Part shown: one piece after another, positions 57,617 to 64,000 of the stretch | How the letters are laid out: the number at the start of each line of letters is the position of its first letter | How positions within the stretch are numbered: the stretch's first letter is position 1 | Origin: Arthrobacter sp. ISL-85 | GTDB taxonomy: Bacteria; Actinomycetota; Actinomycetes; Actinomycetales; Micrococcaceae | Assembly (NCBI RefSeq): GCF_018613675.1 | Contig: NZ_JAGGPQ010000011.1 | Location: forward strand, 62,001-126,000 | DNA: 64,000 nucleotides | Direction: 5' to 3' | Position numbers and translations under genes: made by a program | The notes under the pieces: model-generated | Seen by the model: the letters and a program-made list of their open reading frames with translations, nothing else | Databases searched by the model: none | Told to the model about the DNA's origin: nothing

Positions 57617-57802
57617 GGCAGCTTGGGAGGCCTCTTCTGGCTTCCACCCTCACCTGCCGGAGGGGGCAACTCTGCAGAGAGCGGATTCCTGGGTCCCGCC
57701 CCATACCTGAACCCGGCCGCCTGCAGCTGCCTGACGGCGCTGAAGGCCAGGCAGGCAGCTTGCGCGGTCACCCCTGAAAGCAGGAGGAGACGAGGTGCGC
57801 GA

Positions 57803-57834
57803 GACTGATAGGGGAAACCCTGTCAGTCTATTTC
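57803..57834 (+). terminator. Terminator between GtrA and the convergent DUF2142 gene
   Basis: GACTGATAGGG (57803-57813) pairs with CCCTGTCAGTC (57818-57828) with one T-G pair around a GAAA tetraloop, then TATTT. The stem reaches the stop codon of the convergent gene. The other ~190 bases between gtrA and this hairpin hold no ORF I would support. Confidence 0.8.
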
Positions 57835-59525
57835 CCCTGCCGCAGGCTCTCGCCGGCACTCATTGGCTGCCCCGTCGCAGAAGCAGCACCCGACGGGGCG
57901 GGTTCCCGCCGGTTGCTTCCTTCCGTGTCGTCTGCCACTGTGCCCGAACTGGGCCGGCTTTTGCCCGCGTGGGACAGAGATCCCTTGACCAGGGGACTTC
58001 CCGCGTAGAGGTACCGGAAGAGGAGCAGGGCTCCGACCGCTGTCACGAGCAAATACAGGACGGTCAGGGGCAGCCAACCAAGGGGCGGCTGCCAGTGTGG
58101 TGACGAAAACAATGTTTGCCAGTTGGCTATTTCGCTGATCCCGACGACGTAACGGCGCAGGACGTAGACAAAGGCCAGCGTGTGGCATGCAACGACGAGC
58201 CAAAAGAAGACCCGGGAGATGCGCAAAGAAAGAGCGCCGCCTGGAAACCGCAGCTTCCGCAGGCCAAGCCCCACACTGATGAACAGAACGACTACTAAGG
58301 GAAGTGTGTAGCGCCCCTGCCAGATGAATCCCATCCCGCGCCACAATGCGGTCTGCAGGAGTGCCGGGACCAGGTACAGCATCGCCAGCGCCACCCAGTA
58401 ACCCGTCCAGTTCCTTAGTGGACGGACGCAGAAGGGGACCACAAGGCCAGTGATCATGAGAGCTCCCCAGACAAGGGCAACCAGTTCGGGGACCGGCGTG
58501 TCCAGCCAGCCCATGGTACCGATGTATTGCGGGAAGAAGTCGTAGGTCTGGTCAAGCATGATCATGAAGCCCCTGTAGAGGGGGGCGTCGGGGTGCGGGC
58601 TGGCAATACCCTCAGGGGCGACTCCTACGTTGGCGGGGCCATTCGCTGCGATGTACATCCACAGCAGGCCCAAGAGAGCCCCCGGAACTGCCAATGCTAC
58701 TGCCGTTAGTACCCTCCGGTCACTGAAGACGGTCATGACCCGGCGCAGCCTGAAAGAGCAAACCCCTACGATGAGGGCGCACAGCAACCACACCAGCGAT
58801 ATTTGCCGGGCATTCGCCAGTACCACCGTGGCGGCCGCGACGGTTGCCAGGGCGGGCAGCACCCGTTTTGTGCCCCTTCGGTTGTCGAGGACGACGACGA
58901 ATCCGGAGAAGGCAGCCATCGTGGCGGCAATCTCCAGTGAGTTGGGGTTGATGCCCCCGCCCAGGAACAGAACCATGGGGGTCATGGCCAGGGCTGCGAC
59001 GAGGACGGCGTACTTTGGCCGCCTCAACTCCGTCAAGGCTGTGAAACCCGCGGCGAAGAACACCGCGCAAAAAAGTGCGCTTACCAGGCGCATGCCATAG
59101 ATTGCTGGGGCACCGGACATAACCAGGGTAGGAAGCCCTACTATCCAGTAGTACATCGGGTTGTAGGAGCCGGCCGACGTGACACCGATGTTCGTGAAGG
59201 TATCGTCCGTGTAGATGGGCGCTGCGCAATCGGCTGCCTGGGCCCTGTTGAACTTGTAGCAGCTTTGGGCGTGAAGAGTGGCGATGTAGTTGGGAACCCG
59301 GACGTGGACGCCGTGGCCAAATGATGTGCCATCCTCAACCAGGACCTGGCCCCGGACCACGGCTGCCGCCTTGATGGCGTGCGCTGGCTCATCGGGGACG
59401 CCCATCAATGGTGTTGCCAGGGACCAGAGGCCAAATAGCAGGAAGAAGATCGCCGTCAGGAGCGCGAAGGTGGGAAGGGGCCGGGGAAGGGAACGTCCGC
59501 GAACGCTTCTTAGGAATAAACTCAC
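57828..59525 (-). CDS. DUF2142 multi-pass membrane protein (GT-C-like), third copy
   Basis: A 565-residue relative of the two other DUF2142 proteins but more divergent and with normal high GC. It has GVPDEPAHAIKAAAVVRGQ (Asp45-Glu46), SAGSYNPMYYWIVGLPTLVM, FIWQGRYTLPLVVVLFISVG, ~11 helices, and a polar ~50-residue C-terminal tail after FRYLYAGSP. Its ATG overlaps the stop of the PstS-like lipoprotein gene by four bases (ATGA), so the two are translationally coupled. This suggests the lipoprotein works with this membrane protein. The sugar is unknown. Confidence 0.88.
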   Translation of the reverse strand: MSLFLRSVRGRSLPRPLPTFALLTAIFFLLFGLWSLATPLMGVPDEPAHAIKAAAVVRGQVLVEDGTSFGHGVHVRVPNYIATLHAQSCYKFNRAQAADCAAPIYTDDTFTNIGVTSAGSYNPMYYWIVGLPTLVMSGAPAIYGMRLVSALFCAVFFAAGFTALTELRRPKYAVLVAALAMTPMVLFLGGGINPNSLEIAATMAAFSGFVVVLDNRRGTKRVLPALATVAAATVVLANARQISLVWLLCALIVGVCSFRLRRVMTVFSDRRVLTAVALAVPGALLGLLWMYIAANGPANVGVAPEGIASPHPDAPLYRGFMIMLDQTYDFFPQYIGTMGWLDTPVPELVALVWGALMITGLVVPFCVRPLRNWTGYWVALAMLYLVPALLQTALWRGMGFIWQGRYTLPLVVVLFISVGLGLRKLRFPGGALSLRISRVFFWLVVACHTLAFVYVLRRYVVGISEIANWQTLFSSPHWQPPLGWLPLTVLYLLVTAVGALLLFRYLYAGSPLVKGSLSHAGKSRPSSGTVADDTEGSNRREPAPSGAASATGQPMSAGESLRQGK

Positions 59526-60583
59526 TGTCCGTCTCCAATTGCATTGACGAGGGCCCGCCCTTCGTTCACCGCCTTCTTGCTTGGCGACATGACGAAGGCG
59601 AATGCGTTCGCGTTCTTTTGTGCCTCTTCGCTGAGTACGGTTTCACCGAACGAACGGACGAGCCGGCCCATATGGTCGTCGGTGTACTCCCTGCACACGT
59701 ACATGTAGATAACGGTGCCCAGGCCGTAACCCGAGCGCCCATCGAGTGCTTGGGTGACGGCGTTTGACGACGCGGTTACGTTTCCGGTGGACACGGCATC
59801 GACCACTGAGGATGCCTGGAGCCGCTGGGGCTTGCCGTCGAAGACAAGCTGGGCGGCGACGAACCTGTTCCCGATGATGCTTCCATCAAGGATCGACAGG
59901 CCTCCGTTGGTGTCGTCCAGCTTGTTCGCGAGATCCAATGGGGGAGACTGGACTTGACCTTTTACACTGCCCGGCCAACGGTCCTGGGCAGGCGGGTTCC
60001 AATCGGTTCCTGCGTCCTTGAGGTAGGAATTTACGGGGCGGGCAGTATCTGCGGGCCCCTCCTGTACGAGAACCGTGATGGCGGCGTCAGGAAGGGTGGT
60101 TTCCGGATTCAGTGCCGCTATTTTGGGGTCGTTCCAGCGCGTGATGCCACCCTGCAGGATCTGGGCAAGGGTTTTGGCGTCCAGGACGAGGTCGTTGACG
60201 CCCTTGAGCTTGACGGCTACGCCCACAGGCAGGACACCGGCAGCTATTGACATGGCACCTTTGGATGAGCACATTCCCCGTACCGCGGAAGCCTCGGTTT
60301 CCGGGAGCGGGGCGGAACCAACAGCGAACTGTGACTGCCCGTCCTGGAACGCTTTCAGCCCTGCTGCAGACCCGTCAGGGGAGTAGCTCACGTAGGTTCC
60401 CTTCACCGAACTTCCCCACGCGAGGCCCCACGCACTGACAGCTCCCTGGCCGGCATTGCTTCCAATTCCGGTCAGGGCACCCTCGATTGTCCCCGAAGGC
60501 ATGGTTGCGCATGCAGACAGGGGCAATAGTGCGGACAGCAGGACAGCGGCACTGACTTTAGTTCGTGGAGAAACGGGGATCAC
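59522..60583 (-). CDS. PstS-like phosphate-binding-protein-fold lipoprotein with altered ligand residues
   Basis: A 353-residue lipoprotein (lipobox LPLSAC, Cys25) of the PBP-like PstS fold: GGITRWNDPKIAALNPETTLPD is a strong family match, and YSPDGSAAGLKAF keeps the first ligand serine (Ser72). However, the D of the usual SDAP motif is a glycine here (FAVGSAPL), and the RSDGSGT loop reads QEGPADT (174-180), so Arg, Ser and Gly of the phosphate site are changed. There are no pstCAB or phoU genes. The GTG start is preceded by TAGGCT with a six-base gap. It overlaps the DUF2142 gene by four bases. I infer a repurposed binding protein. Confidence 0.87.
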   Translation of the reverse strand: MIPVSPRTKVSAAVLLSALLPLSACATMPSGTIEGALTGIGSNAGQGAVSAWGLAWGSSVKGTYVSYSPDGSAAGLKAFQDGQSQFAVGSAPLPETEASAVRGMCSSKGAMSIAAGVLPVGVAVKLKGVNDLVLDAKTLAQILQGGITRWNDPKIAALNPETTLPDAAITVLVQEGPADTARPVNSYLKDAGTDWNPPAQDRWPGSVKGQVQSPPLDLANKLDDTNGGLSILDGSIIGNRFVAAQLVFDGKPQRLQASSVVDAVSTGNVTASSNAVTQALDGRSGYGLGTVIYMYVCREYTDDHMGRLVRSFGETVLSEEAQKNANAFAFVMSPSKKAVNEGRALVNAIGDGQ

Positions 60584-60589
60584 CTATCC

Positions 60590-60595
60590 AGCCTA
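60590..60595 (-). promoter_or_regulatory. -10 box of a probable leaderless transcript (PstS-like gene)
   Basis: On the minus strand TAGGCT ends six bases before the GTG at 60583, matching the spacing at three other genes in the window. It would give the PstS-like/DUF2142 pair its own promoter inside a longer run of minus-strand genes. Confidence 0.5.
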
Positions 60596-60652
60596 GTGGT
60601 CCAGCACTGCAAGTATGGGACACGACCGGCGCCACACCGGTGAAGGCCATGC

Positions 60653-62626
60653 TCATCCACAACTGGAAATCCGGTAAAGCCGTGCGTCCGGCCCTTGCGA
60701 ATCCACGAGGGTTAATCCCCTCGACGGCGCAAGGTTGGTTAACGCCGGGTACTTTTCTGACCCTGGCAGGTCGATCAGGTAACGGGACCCAAAGTCCAGG
60801 ACGTACTGCACGTTTTTATTACGCAGGGCCGCGCAGACGGCAGCGTTGTCCGCGGCGTCTCCGAGCTTTTGATTAATGAGTTCCGTAGCGGGGTCGTCTG
60901 TTGAAAACAGGTGTGTTGTCAGGACACGGCGGCCGGTGTACGCATAAACAAGGGAACTCCCGTTCCACGGATTGTCAGCTACGACTGCATCGGAAGGGAC
61001 ATGGGTAGGAAGCCGCTGTATTAAAGCCAGCTCATCGGGTGTCAGGAGCTCCGATTGTGCGTCGAAGCGGTAAACGGACGATGCGCCCTGGATGTAGTGG
61101 CTCAGCGGACCTGCGAACGAAGCGAGGAGTGCGAAGACCACCACAGCGGCGGTGGATAGTACTGTTTTCCCGCTCGCGCCTATCCGGTCGATGGAGACTT
61201 CGCATACCTGCCACGCCCGCGCGCCGTGGCGGGAGTTGCGGGCTGAGTCCCACAGACGAAGACCTCCGATGACGGCAAGTGGGGTCGCAAGCAGGGGCAG
61301 GAGTGCCGCCAGGCGGTATGTGTCCTGATACCAGGTGCCGATCAGGATGTCCCGGATGCTGCCTTTCGGGAACGACGCCGCAACGATATAAAGCCCTCCG
61401 AGTACGGCGTAGCATGCAGCCATCCAGCGCCACCTCCCCACTTTGAAGGCGGTAAGGAGACCGTAGACCGACAGGATGGAAACCACCACGGCCGGTATGG
61501 CTGATTGCATCGTGCTGGCTGTGAGTATTTCCCCGACGGCGGCGCCCGGCTTTACGGTTGGTCCCCAGTTGTCATACGGCGCTGGGCGCAGCTTCAGCCA
61601 AAGGACCGCGGCGACGGCAAGGATCCCCAAGGTCCCGCCAAGGAACAGCCACGCTCCGGCGGTATTGACCCGCCACATCTCCCGGCGCGACGCGACCCGC
61701 CACCACAATATGGCGAGGATCGGAAGGCCCAGCGCCACCGTTATGTTGATGGAGCTTGTGTGGGCAAATGCGAGACCTGCCAGCGACAGCACCAGTGCCG
61801 CTGCCCAGCTGAGAAGAGGTTCCGTCCGCGTCCGCCCGATGCGGACCAGCGCTGCGAGTTCGACTATCACTACGGGCATCATGCTTAGGGCCATGGCGTA
61901 GGGGAACAAAGGGCCCCAGACAATCATGAGGAACGGGAAGGCGACCTGTGTGCCAGCGATCACCGCAGTGATGATGAGGGCTGCGGGTCTTCGCGAGATG
62001 GTCTTCGTGACGAGGAACACGCAGGAGGAAGGCCACAGGAGCACGACAATGATGAGGTTCAGGACGTTCTCAGCAGTAGGAATATCCACTGAAGCCAGCT
62101 GCACCAGGAGGGCAGCAAAAGAATGCCACGCAGCGGGGTAGACCGCGTCAAGGCCCTGCGCGCCCTGAATCGAAGCCAGCGTCAGTGATGAGGCATTTCC
62201 ACTGTCGAGAATGAAGCGGATTGCATTGAGGTGAAAGACATTATCGAACACTTGCGACGGGTGGTCGGGTGACCCAACCAGCTGAATGAACCGCCACGTC
62301 ATGGGCAGCATCGCAAGGGCCAACGCGGCGAAGGGGAAGGATTGCCGCCAGGAGGGGGTTTTCAGCCGCCAGGGGATGCCGCGGGTCAGGAGCAATGCTC
62401 CGGCCGCGAGAACTGCGGTGAGGAGAAGATACGGGAGGACGCTCCAGGGCACGTGGAGGAGCCCGCCGATTACACCGGCAAGCCCCGCGGCTGCCGTTGA
62501 GAACAGGGGTGCGACGCCTAGGACCCCGCCCAACCGGAACTTGAGGCAGGACGCGATGGCGGCGCCCGGGATATACAGGAGCAGGACCGCCACTGCCGAC
62601 GCCGGAAGAATGCCTAGCCAGTTCAC
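60653..62626 (-). CDS. Large multi-pass membrane protein, DUF6541-like (GT-C-like)
   Basis: A 657-residue protein with ~14 hydrophobic helices and a C-terminal extracytoplasmic domain of ~110 residues. DxD-like and Asp-His residues after helix 3 (LVGSPDHPSQVFDNVFHLNAIRF) and YPAAWHSFAALL resemble the first-loop acidic motif of GT-C glycosyltransferases. I assign it to the DUF6541 group with moderate certainty. Its ATG overlaps the flippase stop (62623-62626), so the two are coupled. It is probably involved in surface glycan assembly; the donor sugar is not known. Confidence 0.82.
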   Translation of the reverse strand: MNWLGILPASAVAVLLLYIPGAAIASCLKFRLGGVLGVAPLFSTAAAGLAGVIGGLLHVPWSVLPYLLLTAVLAAGALLLTRGIPWRLKTPSWRQSFPFAALALAMLPMTWRFIQLVGSPDHPSQVFDNVFHLNAIRFILDSGNASSLTLASIQGAQGLDAVYPAAWHSFAALLVQLASVDIPTAENVLNLIIVVLLWPSSCVFLVTKTISRRPAALIITAVIAGTQVAFPFLMIVWGPLFPYAMALSMMPVVIVELAALVRIGRTRTEPLLSWAAALVLSLAGLAFAHTSSINITVALGLPILAILWWRVASRREMWRVNTAGAWLFLGGTLGILAVAAVLWLKLRPAPYDNWGPTVKPGAAVGEILTASTMQSAIPAVVVSILSVYGLLTAFKVGRWRWMAACYAVLGGLYIVAASFPKGSIRDILIGTWYQDTYRLAALLPLLATPLAVIGGLRLWDSARNSRHGARAWQVCEVSIDRIGASGKTVLSTAAVVVFALLASFAGPLSHYIQGASSVYRFDAQSELLTPDELALIQRLPTHVPSDAVVADNPWNGSSLVYAYTGRRVLTTHLFSTDDPATELINQKLGDAADNAAVCAALRNKNVQYVLDFGSRYLIDLPGSEKYPALTNLAPSRGLTLVDSQGPDARLYRISSCG

Positions 62627-63855
62627 GACGGTATTTCCTCAGTCCTATCCTCTGGCGACGGCTCCCGTATCAGCCGAATGATGGCACGCAGCTGTATGAC
62701 GGTTACCGCAATTTCGCCCACCGCCAGCCCCAGTGCGCCCCCCTGGCCGCCCATCAGGTGCGCCAGGATGACCATGGCAGGGAGGCCGACAATGGCTCCT
62801 GCGATGGTGCTGGAGAAAACGACACGCATCTGCTTGGCAGGCACCAGCCAGTGCGCTCCGGTGGAGGTTGTTACACAGACGAGGAGGAACGACAGTCCGA
62901 ACCAGAAACAGGTCCAGGAGTCTGCCGCCAACTCTGGACCAAAAAGAAGAGTGCTGGCCCATGGGCCTAGGAAGGCCAGGATCAGCCAGCCTGCTGCCCC
63001 CAGAACTGACAAGGCCAGGAGGGAGAACTTTCGCCGCTCCTTATGGTCGGAGCCGAATTCGTTGACCCAGCCCTGGAGGCTGTTACCCAACGCAGCGGTC
63101 GCGAGTTGCCCGATGCGGTACAGCTTCTCCGCCGATACGAACGCAGCCAGCCCTGAGGTGGAGGCAGCAAACTGCACCACAATCACGGGAGTGGAAGCGT
63201 AGGCTCCCGCGGCGACAGTCACACCGGCTCCGCCCCTCAGTTCCCAGATTTCCCGAATCACTGCCCGGGGAGTCAGCCCGTGGAAGTCCGTCCGTTGAGC
63301 GTGATCCTTGTTGAACCACATGGTTCCCGCCAGGCCGAGCAGCAGAAGCGCCAGCGGGTACAGGAAAATTCCCCCGGTTGCGAACAGGAGCGGGATGACG
63401 CCCAGAGTGGCAACCATTCGTGGAATAACGTCGTACTTGGCAATGCGGCCCGCATGCCCCGTGGCTATGCAGTACCAAGCCGGGGTAAGCCCCGCCGCCG
63501 CTTGGGCGCTGGCCATCAGGAAAGCGACCCAGAACTGGTCTCTAACGCCCGTGAACCCTAACGCGGCTGCCATAAGGGGGATGCAGCAGACAAAGACAAA
63601 GGAACGGGTAACGAAACTGGTGGCGTAAAGCCGACGCCTCGTAGCCGGGTCGCTTTCTGAGGCCACGGCGGCAGGACCTGTTAGTGGCCACCCGAGACCG
63701 ATGACAATCGCTGCGATTGCCCCAACCGCCTGGCCCACGGCCAGGGAATTCCAGGCCAACGCGCCGCCAACTCTGGCGATGATCGGCAGGAGGATAAATG
63801 ACGCAAGGGAGGCGAGCAGCGGCAATCCGGCGAAGGATGCGATCCTCTTTATCAC
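62623..63855 (-). CDS. Polysaccharide flippase-like membrane protein (MATE/Wzx superfamily)
   Basis: A 410-residue protein with ~12 hydrophobic helices, beginning MIKRIASFAGLPLLASLASFILL and containing the Wzx-like charged loop AASESDPATRRRLYATSFVTRSF. Such proteins move lipid-linked oligosaccharides across the membrane. It starts 30 bases after the partial gene at the right edge and is coupled to the DUF6541-like gene, forming a short operon. Sequence similarity within this family is low, so Wzx versus another MATE-like transporter cannot be decided by eye. Confidence 0.82.
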   Translation of the reverse strand: MIKRIASFAGLPLLASLASFILLPIIARVGGALAWNSLAVGQAVGAIAAIVIGLGWPLTGPAAVASESDPATRRRLYATSFVTRSFVFVCCIPLMAAALGFTGVRDQFWVAFLMASAQAAAGLTPAWYCIATGHAGRIAKYDVIPRMVATLGVIPLLFATGGIFLYPLALLLLGLAGTMWFNKDHAQRTDFHGLTPRAVIREIWELRGGAGVTVAAGAYASTPVIVVQFAASTSGLAAFVSAEKLYRIGQLATAALGNSLQGWVNEFGSDHKERRKFSLLALSVLGAAGWLILAFLGPWASTLLFGPELAADSWTCFWFGLSFLLVCVTTSTGAHWLVPAKQMRVVFSSTIAGAIVGLPAMVILAHLMGGQGGALGLAVGEIAVTVIQLRAIIRLIREPSPEDRTEEIPS

Positions 63856-63885
63856 GCCGTGGTCCTCATCGCGGTTTTGTCACTA

Positions 63886-64000
63886 CTACACATAGTCATA
63901 GGCATCCTTGCCCAGCCGCCCGTTGACGAAGACGTCTTCAACTTCGCGCCTGAATCGGGAACGTTCGTTGAGGATGGTTTCACGGTAGCTGCTCTGTTTT
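63886..64000 (-). CDS. C-terminal end of an unidentified protein (5' end outside window)
   Basis: The last 37 codons and a TAG stop of a minus-strand gene that continues past the right edge. The visible end reads YRETILNERSRFRREVEDVF then NGRLGKDAYDYV. A Tyr-Arg, Glu-Arg rich end like this occurs in CDP-glycerol glycerophosphotransferase-like proteins, but it is too short to assign. It is 30 bases upstream of the flippase gene and likely in the same operon. Confidence 0.65.
   Translation of the reverse strand, partial: KQSSYRETILNERSRFRREVEDVFVNGRLGKDAYDYV

Noticed and set aside
57617..57802. Small ORFs after gtrA
   Set aside because: Frames of ~60-75 codons are Pro/Ala/Arg-rich, have no ribosome site and overlap one another; I saw no reason to call a gene.

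Overview
The window is high-GC DNA from an actinomycete, most likely the Micrococcaceae (Arthrobacter/Pseudarthrobacter type). The evidence is the gene content: MtrA-MtrB-LpqB, WhiB1, PdtaS, an SigK/RskA pair, a large NAD-glutamate dehydrogenase, galactofuran genes and an Rv3235-like protein. The order etfA - cysteine desulfurase - mnmA - MetE-like, and mtrA-mtrB-lpqB-comF-hpf-secA-Rv3235-like with pdtaS/whiB1 further on, parallels Mycobacterium tuberculosis. No tRNA, rRNA, CRISPR array, transposase or phage gene was seen, and no gene-free stretch exceeds 300 bases. Both ends cut genes: etfA on the left and an unidentified CDS on the right.

Layout. 1-6 kb: end of etfA, a PIG-L deacetylase, then on the minus strand a J-domain protein, TrmL and SigK with its anti-sigma factor RskA; a small lipoprotein; a DoxX-like membrane protein divergent from a cysteine-rich HTH repressor with a clear palindromic operator. 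6.6-9.1 kb: cysteine desulfurase and MnmA, sulfur donor and user for tRNA 2-thiouridine. 9.4-15 kb: a complete oligopeptide-type ABC importer. 15-16.6 kb: chorismate mutase coupled to a MetE-like protein that has lost its zinc ligands. 16.6-22.9 kb (minus): DUF4166, DUF58, MoxR, DUF4350, DUF4129 and a membrane protein. 23-33.3 kb: mtrA, mtrB, lpqB, ComF-like, hpf, an AlkZ/YcaQ-like protein and secA.

33.4-38 kb is a less familiar block: Rv3235-like protein, LysM protein, an unknown protein, a small BldC/AlpA-type HTH protein, a SAF-domain membrane protein and a CpaE-like ATPase, with ten-base-period direct repeats in both divergent promoter regions. Then come NAD-glutamate dehydrogenase, pdtaS, whiB1 (with a CRP-like site upstream), a small membrane protein and a 1353-residue FHA-FtsK/EssC-like ATPase with no secretion partners in view.

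49.8-64 kb looks like a cell-surface glycan locus: a left-handed beta-helix acyltransferase, UDP-galactopyranose mutase and galactofuranosyltransferase, three DUF2142 GT-C-like membrane proteins, GtrA, a PstS-like lipoprotein with most phosphate contacts replaced that is translationally coupled to the third DUF2142 gene, a DUF6541-type membrane protein and a flippase. The coupled PstS-like/DUF2142 pair in this setting is my best candidate for an undescribed system. The inferred logic is that lipid-linked sugars are made and flipped (Glf, flippase, GtrA) and then used outside by DUF2142 proteins, with the lipoprotein as an extracytoplasmic accessory.
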